DNA of 64,000 nucleotides from Neobacillus sp. FSL H8-0543 (GCF_038592905.1 NZ_CP151943.1:4228501-4292500), one strand, 5' to 3'. Positions 9,669 through 19,678 are shown, counted from the stretch's first letter. Notes: a model not told the origin generated them from the letters alone. Made by a program: numbers and translations.

Positions 9669-9852
9669 GGCTGTGTTAAAGAACATTTTTGATTTAGTAC
9701 ACTCTGTTGATTGGAGCGGAAGGCACGAGACTCCTGCGGGAAAAGCAAGTCACGGGAGACCCCGCAAGAGCGAAGCGACGAGGAGGCTCCCGGACTGCCC
9801 GCGGAAAGCGAAGTGCCTGGAGCTCCAATCAACAGGCAAGGTTAATACGGCC
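9669..9852. mobile_element. MITE-like inverted-repeat element, full-length copy
   Basis: About 184 bp with terminal inverted repeats (left GGCTGTGTTAAAG, right end reads as an imperfect complement) and long inner arms CTGTTGATTGGAGC / GCTCCAATCAACAG around a GC-rich centre that can fold further (GGCAC/GTGCC). It carries no credible gene. The sequence TATTTTAT occurs on both sides (9661-9668 and 9853-9860), as expected for a target duplication. GC content is far above the surrounding DNA. Two deleted relatives are at 48525 and 53111. Confidence 0.8.
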
Positions 9853-9977
9853 TATTTTATAAAAGTCATTGTCAGATAATAACAGAAAAAGTCCTTTTGA
9901 GAGAAAAATAGTAGTGAAAAGCTTTAAATGATAAGAAAATAGTAAGATATAAGTTAATAACTTGTTTGAAAAACAAT

Positions 9978-9991
9978 CGAATGAATGTTCG
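9978..9991 (+). promoter_or_regulatory. LexA (DinR) box of recA
   Basis: CGAATGAATGTTCG matches the Bacillus LexA consensus CGAACRNRYGTTYG at all but one position. It ends nine bases before the recA -35 element. Confidence 0.85.
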
Positions 9992-10000
9992 ATTTTTTCC

Positions 10001-10029
10001 TCGACAAATTCATAAAAAGAGGTTATATT
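10001..10029 (+). promoter_or_regulatory. Sigma-A promoter of recA
   Basis: TCGACA, 17-base spacer, TATATT. The LexA box lies immediately upstream. Confidence 0.75.
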
Positions 10030-10097
10030 ATTAATAGGTTTTAAATCAATAGAATTTGGCTATTATCAAATGTTTATATATATAAGGAGGAAAAATA

Positions 10098-11138
10098 GTG
10101 AGTGATCGTAAAGCGGCCTTAGAAATGGCGTTAAAACAGATTGAAAAGCAATTCGGAAAAGGCTCCATTATGAAAATGGGAGAGAAAACGGACACGAGGA
10201 TTTTAACAAGTCCTAGTGGCTCGTTAGCGTTAGATGCAGCACTTGGAGTGGGTGGATATCCAAAAGGACGGATTATCGAAATTTATGGCCCTGAAAGCTC
10301 AGGTAAAACAACTGTTGCCTTGCATGCTATTGCTGAAGTACAGGCAAATGGCGGACAAGCTGCTTTTATTGATGCTGAGCATGCGCTTGACCCAGCTTAT
10401 GCGCAAAAATTAGGGGTGAACATTGATGAGTTATTGTTATCCCAGCCTGACACCGGGGAACAAGCACTAGAAATCGCTGAGGCGCTTGTTCGCAGTGGTG
10501 CCATTGATATTTTGGTAGTTGACTCAGTTGCAGCACTAGTACCAAAAGCCGAAATTGAAGGGGAAATGGGAGATTCTCACATGGGTCTTCAAGCTCGTTT
10601 GATGTCTCAAGCACTCCGGAAATTATCTGGTGTCATTAACAAATCGAAGACAATCGCTATCTTTATCAACCAAATTCGTGAAAAAATTGGTGTCATGTTT
10701 GGTAATCCCGAAACAACCCCAGGTGGACGTGCGTTAAAATTCTACTCAACGGTACGTATTGAAGTTCGTCGTGCAGAAGCGCTAAAGCAGGGAACAGATA
10801 TTGTTGGAAACAAAACTAAAATTAAAGTAGTGAAGAATAAAGTTGCACCTCCTTTCCGTACAGCTGAAGTGGATATTATGTATGGCGAAGGTATCTCTAA
10901 GGAAGGCGAGATTGTTGATATTGGCTCCGAATTAGAAATTGTACAAAAAAGTGGTTCTTGGTATTCTTATAATGAGGAAAGAATAGGCCAAGGCCGTGAA
11001 AATGCCAAACTATTCTTAAGAGAAAATCCAAGCATTCGCCTTGAAATTCAGACGAAAATCCGTGAACACTTTGGTTTAAATGGTGAAAAAATAGTTACAG
11101 AAACAGATGAGCCAGATCCATTTGAATTAGTAGATTAA
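10098..11138 (+). CDS. recA: Recombinase RecA
   Basis: 346-residue ATP-dependent strand-exchange protein and LexA co-protease. Walker [10 protein letters not shown] is at residues 64-72; the MAW and homologous-pairing regions are intact ([12 protein letters not shown]). GTG start with AAGGAGG upstream. It has its own LexA-controlled promoter and terminator, so it is a single-gene SOS unit. Together with lexA and yneA further on it makes up the visible SOS regulon. Confidence 0.98.
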   Translation: MSDRKAALEMALKQIEKQFGKGSIMKMGEKTDTRILTSPSGSLALDAALGVGGYPKGRIIEIYGPESSGKTTVALHAIAEVQANGGQAAFIDAEHALDPAYAQKLGVNIDELLLSQPDTGEQALEIAEALVRSGAIDILVVDSVAALVPKAEIEGEMGDSHMGLQARLMSQALRKLSGVINKSKTIAIFINQIREKIGVMFGNPETTPGGRALKFYSTVRIEVRRAEALKQGTDIVGNKTKIKVVKNKVAPPFRTAEVDIMYGEGISKEGEIVDIGSELEIVQKSGSWYSYNEERIGQGRENAKLFLRENPSIRLEIQTKIREHFGLNGEKIVTETDEPDPFELVD

Positions 11139-11141
11139 TTT

Positions 11142-11177
11142 AAAAGAGCAAAGCCATTGTCAGGCTTTGCTCTTTTT
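11142..11177 (+). terminator. Intrinsic terminator after recA
   Basis: 14-bp perfect stem AAAAGAGCAAAGCC / GGCTTTGCTCTTTT with a 7-base loop and T-tract. Confidence 0.95.
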
Positions 11178-11287
11178 GGGGTTGCATATTCATTCTATTT
11201 ATCTAATATTCATTCATTCAAGTGAGAAATATCCAATTATCCTGTGAACATATTCAAAATATTTGAAAAAGCTCACAGGAGTTACCC

Positions 11288-11316
11288 TTGACAATGAATA
11301 TACACACATTTACAAT
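11288..11316 (+). promoter_or_regulatory. Sigma-A promoter of rny
   Basis: TTGACA, 17-base spacer, TACAAT. It lies about 130 bases ahead of rny in a 307-base intergenic region, implying a long 5' leader; I see no riboswitch in it. Confidence 0.8.
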
Positions 11317-11445
11317 TAACATGTATATTTTACATTTTGTTATTAATACATGAAAAGCAATAGTGCTAGCTGTATGTTGAGTCTAAACAGTGTACATGCC
11401 AACACTTAAAAGTGTACAAAGTTCATAGCAAGAGGAGGTGTAACG

Positions 11446-13005
11446 ATGGAAACTATTACTATCATCTCCATTTTGCTTAGCATTATCGTTGGTGCCGTTG
11501 TTGGCTATTTTGTACGTAAATCCATTGCTGAAGCAAAAATAGCAGGGGCAAAGAATGCTGCAGAGCAGATTCTTGAGGATGCAAAGCGTGATGCTGATTC
11601 ATTGAAAAAAGAAGCTTTGCTTGAAGCAAAGGATGAAATTCACAAACTTCGTACTGAAACTGAACGTGAGGTTAGGGACCGAAGAAATGAACTGCAAAAA
11701 CAAGAGAACCGTTTACTGCAAAGAGAAGAGAATTTAGATCGAAAGGATGAAACGTTGAACAAGCGTGATATTCTTTTGGAGAAAAAGGATGATTCTCTAA
11801 ACCAAAGACAACAGCATATTGAACAGATGGAAAGCAAAGTGGACGAGTTGATACGAAAACAACAATCTGAACTCGAACGAGTTTCTAGCTTGACACGTGA
11901 AGAAGCTAGATCAATTATTATCGACAAGCTGGAGCAGGAATTAATCCATGAAACTGCGATAATGATTAAAGAAAGTGAAACCCGCGTAAAAGAGGAATCT
12001 GACAAGAAAGCGAAAGAAATACTGTCGCTAGCAATCCAGCGTTGCGCTGCTGACCATGTTGCGGAAACGACAGTATCAGTAGTCAACCTTCCCAATGATG
12101 AAATGAAAGGCCGCATTATTGGCCGTGAAGGAAGAAATATCCGTACGCTAGAAACACTTACTGGAATTGATTTGATTATTGATGATACTCCAGAGGCTGT
12201 CATTCTGTCAGGCTTTGACCCTATACGTCGTGAGACCGCTCGATTGGCATTAGAAAAACTAGTCCAAGATGGACGGATTCACCCTGCGCGTATTGAGGAA
12301 ATGGTTGAAAAGTCCCGCCGAGAAGTGGATGAGTATATCCGGGAGGTTGGTGAACAAACGACCTTTGAAGTCGGAGTTCATGGACTGCATCCAGATCTAA
12401 TTAAAATTCTCGGACGTTTGAAGTTCCGTACGAGTTATGGACAAAATGTCCTGAAGCACTCTATAGAGGTTGCACAGCTTTCTGGCTTGTTGGCAGCTGA
12501 ACTTGGTGAGGATGAAATGCTAGCTCGCCGAGCAGGTTTACTCCATGATATTGGTAAAGCGATTGACCATGAGGTCGAAGGCAGTCATGTTGAAATTGGA
12601 GTTGAACTTGCAACTAAATACAAGGAACACCCAGTAGTTATCAATAGTATTGGTTCACACCATGGCGACACGGAACCAACTTCTGTTATTGCGGTGCTGG
12701 TAGCTGCTGCTGATGCGCTTTCAGCCGCGAGACCAGGAGCACGCAGTGAAACTCTAGAGAACTATATACGCCGTTTAGAAAAGCTGGAGGAGATTTCTGA
12801 GTCCTATGATGGTGTTGAGAAATCCTTCGCAATTCAAGCTGGTCGTGAGGTTCGGATTATTGTAAGGCCGGATGCCGTTGATGATCTTGCCGCACATCGC
12901 TTGGCACGAGATATTCGTAAGCGTATTGAGGAAGAACTAGACTATCCAGGACATATTAAAGTGACAGTTATCCGTGAAACACGGGCTGTAGAATATGCGA
13001 AATAA
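11446..13005 (+). CDS. rny: Ribonuclease Y
   Basis: 519-residue membrane-anchored endoribonuclease that initiates mRNA decay. Residues about 4-22 form a membrane anchor, followed by a long Glu/Lys/Arg-rich coiled coil to about residue 200, a KH RNA-binding domain ([15 protein letters not shown]) and an HD metal-dependent domain with [22 protein letters not shown] precedes the ATG. Length and order match B. subtilis (520 residues). RNase Y activity is modulated by the YlbF-YmcA-YaaT complex, one member of which (ymcA) is at 19.2 kb. Confidence 0.97.
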   Translation: METITIISILLSIIVGAVVGYFVRKSIAEAKIAGAKNAAEQILEDAKRDADSLKKEALLEAKDEIHKLRTETEREVRDRRNELQKQENRLLQREENLDRKDETLNKRDILLEKKDDSLNQRQQHIEQMESKVDELIRKQQSELERVSSLTREEARSIIIDKLEQELIHETAIMIKESETRVKEESDKKAKEILSLAIQRCAADHVAETTVSVVNLPNDEMKGRIIGREGRNIRTLETLTGIDLIIDDTPEAVILSGFDPIRRETARLALEKLVQDGRIHPARIEEMVEKSRREVDEYIREVGEQTTFEVGVHGLHPDLIKILGRLKFRTSYGQNVLKHSIEVAQLSGLLAAELGEDEMLARRAGLLHDIGKAIDHEVEGSHVEIGVELATKYKEHPVVINSIGSHHGDTEPTSVIAVLVAAADALSAARPGARSETLENYIRRLEKLEEISESYDGVEKSFAIQAGREVRIIVRPDAVDDLAAHRLARDIRKRIEEELDYPGHIKVTVIRETRAVEYAK

Positions 13006-13033
13006 AGCGGTGCGAATGCACCGCTTTATTTTT
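13004..13033 (+). terminator. Intrinsic terminator after rny
   Basis: AAAGCGGTGC/GCACCGCTTT stem, GAAT loop, then ATTTTTT; overlaps the stop codon. Confidence 0.9.
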
Positions 13034-13118
13034 TGAGATACTATTAGGACGGCTATAGATGGATTAAGTATGATACTATTTAATCCATCGCCAATATTTA
13101 TTTACGAAAGGGAATACA

Positions 13119-13916
13119 ATGAATTTATTATTTGTAGGAGATGTCGTCGGTTCTGTGGGCCGTGACATGATTAAAGAGTATTTACCTAAATTAAAAGAAA
13201 AATACCGTCCACATTTCACAATAATTAACGGTGAAAATGCTGCAGGCGGTAGAGGAATTACGGAGAAAATATATCGGGAATTTTTAGGTTCGGGAGCACA
13301 GGCAGTAACTCTTGGAAATCATGCATGGGATAACAAAGAAATTTTTGAGTTTATCGAAAATGCCAAAAATATGGTAAGGCCTGCAAATTTTCCCGAAGGA
13401 ACTCCGGGACAAGGACTTGTCTTCTTTAAAGTAAATGACTTAGAAGTTGCGGTAATCAATTTACAGGGCCGAACCTTTATGCCTCCTCTAGACTGTCCTT
13501 TTAAAAAGGCGGATGAATTAGTAGAAATAGCACAAGCAAGAACACCTTTTATTTTTGTTGATTTTCATGCTGAGGCGACGAGTGAGAAGCAAGCAATGGG
13601 CTGGTATTTAGATGGAAGAGTATCTGCTGTCGTGGGTACACATACCCATGTACAGACCGCTGATAGCCGTATCCTGCCAGCTGGCACAGGGTATTTAACC
13701 GATGTAGGGATGACAGGTCCATATGATGGAATCTTGGGAATGGAGAGAGAGGCAGTTATTACAAAGTTTCTTACTAGTCTGCCAGTACGCTTCGAAGTTC
13801 CTAAAACAGGCCGTAATCAACTTAGCGGGGTTTATATAGAACTCGACAGGAAAACAGGTCATACAAAAAAGATTGAGCGCATTTTAATTAATGATGATCA
13901 TCTATGGTACTCATAA
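13119..13916 (+). CDS. ymdB: YmdB metallophosphoesterase (cyclic nucleotide phosphodiesterase)
   Basis: 265-residue calcineurin-like phosphodiesterase of the YmdB family (TIGR00282). Metal-binding motifs are visible in order: GDVVGSVGRD near residue 7, GENAAGG, GNHAWDN, DFHAE and GTHTHVQTAD. In B. subtilis YmdB hydrolyses cyclic AMP-type nucleotides and affects biofilm versus motility choice. Position after rny is conserved. Own terminator follows. Confidence 0.94.
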   Translation: MNLLFVGDVVGSVGRDMIKEYLPKLKEKYRPHFTIINGENAAGGRGITEKIYREFLGSGAQAVTLGNHAWDNKEIFEFIENAKNMVRPANFPEGTPGQGLVFFKVNDLEVAVINLQGRTFMPPLDCPFKKADELVEIAQARTPFIFVDFHAEATSEKQAMGWYLDGRVSAVVGTHTHVQTADSRILPAGTGYLTDVGMTGPYDGILGMEREAVITKFLTSLPVRFEVPKTGRNQLSGVYIELDRKTGHTKKIERILINDDHLWYS

Positions 13917-13922
13917 AGTATA

Positions 13923-13947
13923 ACCTCCATTTTTGGAGGTTTTTTTC
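13923..13947 (+). terminator. Intrinsic terminator after ymdB
   Basis: ACCTCCATTTTTGGAGGT hairpin with seven T residues. Confidence 0.9.
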
Positions 13948-13983
13948 TTGATATCTCCTGAAATAGCTCCTTTTTTCGGTCAA

Positions 13984-14011
13984 GCCGGAATATGTCTAAT
14001 GTTAATCGAAT
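13984..14011 (+). promoter_or_regulatory. Candidate SigH promoter of spoVS
   Basis: The -35 region CGGAATA fits AGGwwWW with one change, and ATCGAAT 12 bases later fits RnnGAAT exactly. spoVS is known to be SigH-controlled in B. subtilis. Assigned from motif plus gene identity. Confidence 0.55.
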
Positions 14012-14094
14012 ATAGTAGCAGTGGAATATTATATACCTGATTTGTTCATGAAACTGCTCATGCGGGATCGGGATTATACAAGGGGGAGCTAGGA

Positions 14095-14355
14095 ATGGAA
14101 ATATTAAAAGTTTCAGCAAAATCTAATCCTAATTCTGTAGCTGGTGCACTTGCCGGAGTTCTGCGTGAAAGAGGTGCAGCGGAATTACAGGCAATTGGTG
14201 CAGGTGCATTGAATCAAGCTGTTAAGGCAGTAGCGATTGCTCGAGGATTTGTAGCACCTAGCGGAGTTGATTTGATTTGCATCCCTGCGTTCACTGATAT
14301 CAAGATTGACGGGGAGGAACGCACAGCAATAAAGCTGATTGTTGAGCCGAGGTAA
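14095..14355 (+). CDS. spoVS: Stage V sporulation protein S
   Basis: 86-residue Alba-fold-like protein, highly conserved in sporeformers and virtually the family's full length (MEILKVSAKSNPNSVAGALA at the start). In B. subtilis it is needed for spore coat assembly and influences septation. GGGGGAG precedes the ATG and a SigH-like promoter lies about 85 bases upstream. Confidence 0.97.
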   Translation: MEILKVSAKSNPNSVAGALAGVLRERGAAELQAIGAGALNQAVKAVAIARGFVAPSGVDLICIPAFTDIKIDGEERTAIKLIVEPR

Positions 14356-14392
14356 GAGATAATAAATGATTGGAAAAGTGAAAAACTTTTTG

Positions 14393-14417
14393 CCTGCTTT
14401 TGCAAAGCAGGTATTTT
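14393..14417 (+). terminator. Intrinsic terminator after spoVS
   Basis: CCTGCTTT TGC AAAGCAGG hairpin followed by TATTTTT. Confidence 0.8.
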
Positions 14418-14642
14418 TGTATTCTAAAAATTACTTTTACTAGGAAAATATTATTCTAAAATACGTTAAAATGTTTTCCTGTATATAATATTTGAAATAG
14501 AAATATACTGAAAGAGTTAATTAAACAGCGGAATAACAAGGTTTAAGACACAAGTAATTAACTAGTAAAAAACCGAAATAAATAATGAATTTTAAATTAT
14601 AAAAAAATATTCATATTTTAGACAATATTTCGTTTGAAAGGG

Positions 14643-14671
14643 TTGCATTTTTTTGTTCATAGGTCTAGAAT
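14643..14671 (+). promoter_or_regulatory. Sigma-A promoter of korAB
   Basis: TTGCAT, 17-base spacer, TAGAAT in the 464-base gap between spoVS and korA. The rest of that gap is AT-rich and shows only the spoVS terminator and a cre-like sequence. Confidence 0.65.
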
Positions 14672-14685
14672 TGTAAGCGTTTAGT
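14671..14685 (+). promoter_or_regulatory. Candidate cre (CcpA) site at korAB
   Basis: TTGTAAGCGTTTAGT matches WTGNAANCGNWNNCW at 14 of 15 positions. It starts on the last base of the -10 element, so CcpA bound here would block initiation. Confidence 0.5.
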
Positions 14686-14819
14686 ACATTCCATGTTAAT
14701 TATTTATTTAGACTTTAAAGTAATAAAGAGTCTAAATTCTAGTTAATTAAATGGAAAGGTGCTACACTATTAGAAGAATCATAAAATTCACTTTTTACAT
14801 ATCCAAAGGGGTGTAAGTC

Positions 14820-16556
14820 ATGATCAATCAACTTTCGTGGAAAGTTGGAGGACAACAAGGAGAAGGTATTGAAAGTACTGGGGAAATATTTGCTATTGCA
14901 TTAAATCGTCTAGGCTATTACTTGTATGGGTATCGTCACTTTTCATCACGGATAAAAGGTGGTCATACTAACAACAAAATTAGAGTAAGCACGACCCAAG
15001 TTCGTTCAATCTCTGATGATCTCGATATCCTTGTAGCTTTTGACCAAGAAACCATTGATGTAAACTACAAAGAGTTACATGCTAACGGAGTAATCCTTGC
15101 TGATGCAAAGTTTAAACCAACTAAACCTGAAGATACACAAGCGTCAATGTATGCGGTGCCATTTACAGAAATTGCTACTGAATTAGGAACTTCATTAATG
15201 AAAAACATGGTAGCAATCGGTGCGACATCAGCCGTTTTGGATCTGGATATTCATGTTTTTAAAGAAGTAGTTCAAGAGATTTTTGGTAAAAAAGGTGAAC
15301 AAGTAGTTGCTAAGAACATGGAAGCCATCAAAACTGGTTTTGATTATATGAAAGAACAGCTTGGCGAAGGCGCCCAAGTCATGGATTTGGAAAAAGCTGA
15401 TGGCAAGAAACGGATGTTTATGATTGGAAATGATGCAATTGCATTAGGCGCAATTGCTGGTGGCTGTCGTTTTATGGCAGCATATCCTATTACACCTGCA
15501 TCTGAAATTATGGAGTATTTAATTAAAAAGTTACCAGCATTAGGCGGTACGGTTATCCAAACGGAAGATGAGATTGCCGCATGTACAATGGCAATTGGCG
15601 CTAACTACGGCGGTGTTCGTGCGATAACTGCTTCAGCAGGACCAGGATTGTCTTTAAAAATGGAGGCAATTGGATTATCAGGAATTACTGAAACTCCGCT
15701 TGTTATAGTCGACACGCAGCGTGGGGGCCCATCTACAGGATTACCAACAAAACAAGAACAATCAGATTTAATGGCAATGATTTATGGAACACATGGGGAA
15801 ATTCCAAAAATCGTAATGGCACCAAGTACCGTTCAAGAAGCGTTCTATGATGCAGCAGAAGCCTTTAACCTTGCTGAAGAGTACCAATGTCCAGTAATTC
15901 TATTAACTGATCTTCAATTATCATTAGGCAAACAAACAGTTGAACCGTTAAATTTTAATAAAGTTGAAATCCGACGTGGTAAACTTGTAACAGGAGAAAT
16001 CCCTGAGAGTGAAAATAAAGCCTATTTCAAGCGTTATGAAGTGACTGAAGACGGTATTTCTCCACGTGTTATTCCTGGAATGAAAAATGGTATTCACCAT
16101 GTAACAGGTGTTGAACATGATGAAACAGGGAAACCATCAGAGTCTGCATTAAACCGTAATGCACAAATGGATAAGCGTTTCCGTAAAGTTGAAAATATTC
16201 GCTTTGATACACCTGTATACAAAAATGCAAAGCATGAAGAAGCAGATATTCTGCTAGTTGGGTTTAACTCAACTCGCGGTGCGATTGAAGAAGCAATGAT
16301 CCGTTTAGAGAGTGATGGTTTGAAAGTAAACCATGCACATATTCGTTTGATTCATCCCTTCCCAACTAACGAATTGCTTCCACTAGTACGTGCTGCGAAA
16401 AAAGTAGTGGTAGTTGAAAACAACGCAACTGGCCAGTTGGCAAATATTATCAAGATGAATGTTGGATATGCAGAGAAGATTGTAAAGCATTTAAAATATG
16501 ATGGAAATCCGTTCCTACCACACGAAGTTTATACAAAATGTAAGGAGCTGTTCTAA
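14820..16556 (+). CDS. korA: 2-oxoacid:ferredoxin oxidoreductase, gamma-alpha fusion subunit
   Basis: 578-residue large subunit of a CoA-acylating 2-oxoacid (probably 2-oxoglutarate) ferredoxin oxidoreductase. Residues about 1-190 are the gamma domain (WKVGGQQGEGIESTGEI); about 195-578 are the alpha (pyrimidine-binding) domain with AAYPITPASEIMEYL. AAAGGGGTG lies ahead of the ATG. Its stop abuts the ATG of korB, so the two subunits are coupled. Pyruvate or a branched 2-oxoacid as substrate cannot be excluded. Confidence 0.9.
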   Translation: MINQLSWKVGGQQGEGIESTGEIFAIALNRLGYYLYGYRHFSSRIKGGHTNNKIRVSTTQVRSISDDLDILVAFDQETIDVNYKELHANGVILADAKFKPTKPEDTQASMYAVPFTEIATELGTSLMKNMVAIGATSAVLDLDIHVFKEVVQEIFGKKGEQVVAKNMEAIKTGFDYMKEQLGEGAQVMDLEKADGKKRMFMIGNDAIALGAIAGGCRFMAAYPITPASEIMEYLIKKLPALGGTVIQTEDEIAACTMAIGANYGGVRAITASAGPGLSLKMEAIGLSGITETPLVIVDTQRGGPSTGLPTKQEQSDLMAMIYGTHGEIPKIVMAPSTVQEAFYDAAEAFNLAEEYQCPVILLTDLQLSLGKQTVEPLNFNKVEIRRGKLVTGEIPESENKAYFKRYEVTEDGISPRVIPGMKNGIHHVTGVEHDETGKPSESALNRNAQMDKRFRKVENIRFDTPVYKNAKHEEADILLVGFNSTRGAIEEAMIRLESDGLKVNHAHIRLIHPFPTNELLPLVRAAKKVVVVENNATGQLANIIKMNVGYAEKIVKHLKYDGNPFLPHEVYTKCKELF

Positions 16557-17423
16557 ATGGCCACTTTTAAAGAATTTCGAAATAATGTAAAACCGAACTG
16601 GTGCCCTGGCTGTGGCGACTTCTCCGTACAAGCGGCAATGCAACGTGCGGCAGCGAATGTCGGCTTAGAACCAGAAAACTTAGCAGTTATTTCTGGAATC
16701 GGCTGTTCAGGACGTATCTCTGGTTATATTAATTCTTATGGTTTCCATGGCATCCATGGTCGTTCACTACCAATTGCACAAGGTGTTAAGATGGCTAACC
16801 GTGATTTAACAGTTATCGCATCTGGCGGAGACGGTGACGGCTTTGCGATTGGTATGGGACATACGATTCATGCTATTCGCCGTAATGTGGATATTACCTA
16901 TATTGTTATGGATAACCAAATCTATGGATTAACAAAAGGACAAACATCACCACGTTCGGCAGCTGGCTTTAAAACGAAATCATCACCACTAGGTTCGATT
17001 GAACAACCAATTTCACCTATGGAGATGGCTTTAACTGCTGGTGCAACGTTTGTAGCACAAAGCTTCTCGACGGATTTGAAAGATTTAACGGCATTAATCG
17101 AAGCCGGGATTAACCATAAGGGCTTTTCATTAATCAATGTATACAGCCCTTGCGTAACCTATAATAAGGTAAATACGTATGACTGGTTTAAAGAAAATCT
17201 AACGAAGCTAAGCAGTATAGAAGGTTATGATCCTACTAACCGCGAGGATGCAATGCAGACTTTGATGAAGCATAATGGTCTTGTTACAGGTCTCATTTAT
17301 CAAAATACAGAACGCAAATCATATCAAGAATTAATCACAGGGTACTCTGAAACGCCATTGGCGCATGCTGACCTAACTCTTGATCAAACCTATTTCGATA
17401 AATTAGTCGATGAGTTCATGTAA
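16557..17423 (+). CDS. korB: 2-oxoacid:ferredoxin oxidoreductase, beta (TPP) subunit
   Basis: 288-residue thiamine-diphosphate and iron-sulfur subunit. The 4Fe-4S cysteines are Cys16, Cys19 (WCPGCG), Cys50 and Cys199. The TPP/Mg motif begins GDGDG at 91-95 and closes with Asn120 in MDNQIYG. With KorA it would interconvert 2-oxoglutarate, CoA and ferredoxin with succinyl-CoA, CO2 and reduced ferredoxin. It has no space before it and a strong terminator after it, so korAB is a two-gene operon. Confidence 0.92.
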   Translation: MATFKEFRNNVKPNWCPGCGDFSVQAAMQRAAANVGLEPENLAVISGIGCSGRISGYINSYGFHGIHGRSLPIAQGVKMANRDLTVIASGGDGDGFAIGMGHTIHAIRRNVDITYIVMDNQIYGLTKGQTSPRSAAGFKTKSSPLGSIEQPISPMEMALTAGATFVAQSFSTDLKDLTALIEAGINHKGFSLINVYSPCVTYNKVNTYDWFKENLTKLSSIEGYDPTNREDAMQTLMKHNGLVTGLIYQNTERKSYQELITGYSETPLAHADLTLDQTYFDKLVDEFM

Positions 17424-17431
17424 TAGTTTTT

Positions 17432-17464
17432 AGAAAACCCGTGGTTTATACCCACGGGTTTTCT
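17432..17464 (+). terminator. Terminator hairpin after korB
   Basis: AGAAAACCCGTGG / CCCACGGGTTTTCT, a 13-bp stem with the closing T residues inside the right arm. Confidence 0.8.
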
Positions 17465-17598
17465 AATGTTATAACATTCTATTAATTTTTTCAAATCTTA
17501 TTTTATATTGTTTGTTTTTTGACTATGCTTTAAAATGATTAGTTGTACCTTAAAACATTATATTTTTTACAATCTACTTTTTTGAAAGGAGTACACAA

Positions 17599-19221
17599 AT
17601 GAACGAAAAGCAAAGATTAGAACAGACATCGCAAATCAAGACTGATAAGTCTTCTTCGGACAGAAAATCCGCAGAGAAGGATTACAGCAAATACTTTGAT
17701 TTTAGCGGTGCAAAAGTGGTTAAACAAGAAGAAGGAAAAACTACTTATAGAATTACTGGGCGGGATATAACGATTAATGATGCTCCGAACCTGGCTGAAG
17801 GTAAACGTCGCGGTAAAGAACAAGTTAATTTTGTTAATGATTTTTCAATCCCTGAAGATTTTAAGGGTATGGGTAATGGGAGAAAATTCTTAATACGCAC
17901 ATACGGCTGCCAGATGAATGAGCATGATACCGAAATAATGGCAGGAATCTTTTTAGCTTTAGGCTATGAGCCGACAGATAACACAGAAGACGCAAATGTC
18001 ATTCTTTTAAATACATGTGCTATTCGCGAGAATGCTGAGAATAAAGTCTTCGGTGAGCTTGGGCATCTAAAGTCCTTGAAATTAGAGAAGCCCGATTTAC
18101 TTATCGGTGTTTGCGGGTGTATGTCACAGGAAGAATCGGTTGTTAGTAAAATTTTGAAAACCTATCAACAGGTTGACATGATTTTTGGTACACATAATAT
18201 TCATCGACTGCCAAATATCTTGCATGAAGCATACATGTCAAAGGAAATGGTAGTTGAGGTATGGTCAAAGGAAGGAGATGTGATTGAAAACCTTCCTAAA
18301 GTCCGTCGCGGAAAAATTAAAGCGTGGGTTAACATTATGTATGGCTGTGATAAGTTCTGTACGTATTGTATCGTGCCATTTACACGCGGGAAAGAACGAA
18401 GCAGACTTCCAGGGGAGATTATCCAGGAAGTCCGCCAATTGGCTGCACAAGGCTACAAGGAGGTTACTCTTCTAGGCCAGAATGTAAATGCCTATGGGAA
18501 AGACCTGGAAGGTGTTAAGTATGGTTTGGGTGACTTAATGGATGAATTACGGAAGATAGATATACCGCGCATACGTTTTACAACCAGCCACCCGCGTGAT
18601 TTTGATGACCATTTGATTGAGGTGCTTGCAAAAGGCGGTAATTTAATGAACCATATTCACCTGCCAGTTCAATCAGGATCAACAGATGTATTAAAAATCA
18701 TGGCTCGTAAATATACAAGGGAACAATATCTTGAATTAGTAACTAAAATTAAAGCAGCGATTCCAGATGTATCGTTAACAACAGATATTATCGTTGGGTA
18801 TCCAAATGAAACCGATGAGCAATTTGAAGAAACAATGTCATTATATCGGGAAGTGGGTTATGAACTCGCCTATACGTTTATTTACTCACCTCGTGAAGGT
18901 ACTCCTGCGGCAAAAATGCAAGATAACGTGCCTATAGAAGTGAAAAAAGAACGTTTGCAGCGTTTAAATGCGTTAGTTAATGAACTCTCCTTAGAGGCAA
19001 TGAAGAAGCATGAAGGTCAAATCGTTGAAGTTCTTGTCGAAGGGGAAAGCAAGAACAATCCAGAAGTGCTTGCAGGCTACACTACTAAAAGTAAGCTTGT
19101 AAACTTTGTTGCACCAAAAGAGGTAATTGGAAAAGTTGTCAAAGTGAAAATTACAGAAGCAAGAACATGGTCATTAAATGGAGAAATGGTGGAAGAACTA
19201 GAACCAGTAGAGGTGAAATAA
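17599..19221 (+). CDS. miaB: tRNA-2-methylthio-N6-dimethylallyladenosine synthase MiaB
   Basis: 540-residue radical-SAM methylthiotransferase modifying A37 of tRNAs that read UNN codons. The N-terminal cluster cysteines are Cys104 (TYGCQMN), Cys140 ([12 protein letters not shown]) and Cys174; the radical-SAM triad is Cys250, Cys254, Cys257 (CDKFCTYC). A C-terminal TRAM domain follows. An N-terminal extension of about 95 polar residues, common in Bacillus MiaB, explains the length. The dimethylallyl group it needs is added by MiaA (43.3 kb here). Confidence 0.96.
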   Translation: MNEKQRLEQTSQIKTDKSSSDRKSAEKDYSKYFDFSGAKVVKQEEGKTTYRITGRDITINDAPNLAEGKRRGKEQVNFVNDFSIPEDFKGMGNGRKFLIRTYGCQMNEHDTEIMAGIFLALGYEPTDNTEDANVILLNTCAIRENAENKVFGELGHLKSLKLEKPDLLIGVCGCMSQEESVVSKILKTYQQVDMIFGTHNIHRLPNILHEAYMSKEMVVEVWSKEGDVIENLPKVRRGKIKAWVNIMYGCDKFCTYCIVPFTRGKERSRLPGEIIQEVRQLAAQGYKEVTLLGQNVNAYGKDLEGVKYGLGDLMDELRKIDIPRIRFTTSHPRDFDDHLIEVLAKGGNLMNHIHLPVQSGSTDVLKIMARKYTREQYLELVTKIKAAIPDVSLTTDIIVGYPNETDEQFEETMSLYREVGYELAYTFIYSPREGTPAAKMQDNVPIEVKKERLQRLNALVNELSLEAMKKHEGQIVEVLVEGESKNNPEVLAGYTTKSKLVNFVAPKEVIGKVVKVKITEARTWSLNGEMVEELEPVEVK

Positions 19222-19222
19222 A

Positions 19223-19678
19223 ATGGCGAAATATACAAAAGACGATATCGTAGCACGGGCAAAAGAATTAGCAAACATGATTGCTGAGACTGAGGAAGTT
19301 GATTTCTTCAAAAGGGCAGAAGCGCAGATTCATGTTAATACTAAGGTGAGTACTTTAATTTCTGATATTAAAGGTTTGCAAAAGCAAGCTGTTAATTTAC
19401 AGCATTATGGAAAACCTGAGGCCTTGAAGAAAGTTGAGAATAAAATTGCTTCTATTGAACAGGAATTAGACGAAATCCCTGTTGTTCAAGAGTTTAAGCA
19501 ATCTCAAATAGAAGTAAACGAATTACTTCAACTTATTGCTACAACTATTTCTAATAAAGTAACCGATGAAATTATTGAATCTACAGGTGGAGACGTACTG
19601 CGCGGGGAAACAGGCGCGCAAGTAAAAAATGGCGGATCTTGCGGCGGTCACGACCACGACCACAACCACGATCATTAA
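19223..19678 (+). CDS. ymcA: RicA/YmcA, YlbF-family regulator, with Cys/His-rich tail
   Basis: 151-residue helical YlbF/YmcA family protein. In B. subtilis YmcA, YlbF and YaaT form an iron-sulfur-bearing complex that affects RNase Y specificity, biofilm, competence and sporulation. The body (residues about 1-130) is alpha-helical. The tail ends with a Cys at residue 140 followed by HDHDHNHDH, a plausible metal ligand cluster. It starts one base after miaB ends and is followed by a terminator, so it is translated from the miaB transcript. Confidence 0.92.
   Translation: MAKYTKDDIVARAKELANMIAETEEVDFFKRAEAQIHVNTKVSTLISDIKGLQKQAVNLQHYGKPEALKKVENKIASIEQELDEIPVVQEFKQSQIEVNELLQLIATTISNKVTDEIIESTGGDVLRGETGAQVKNGGSCGGHDHDHNHDH

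Noticed and set aside
9667..9879. 70-codon ORF
   Set aside because: It lies wholly inside the inverted-repeat element, has no ribosome binding site, and its codons are dictated by the palindromic arms.
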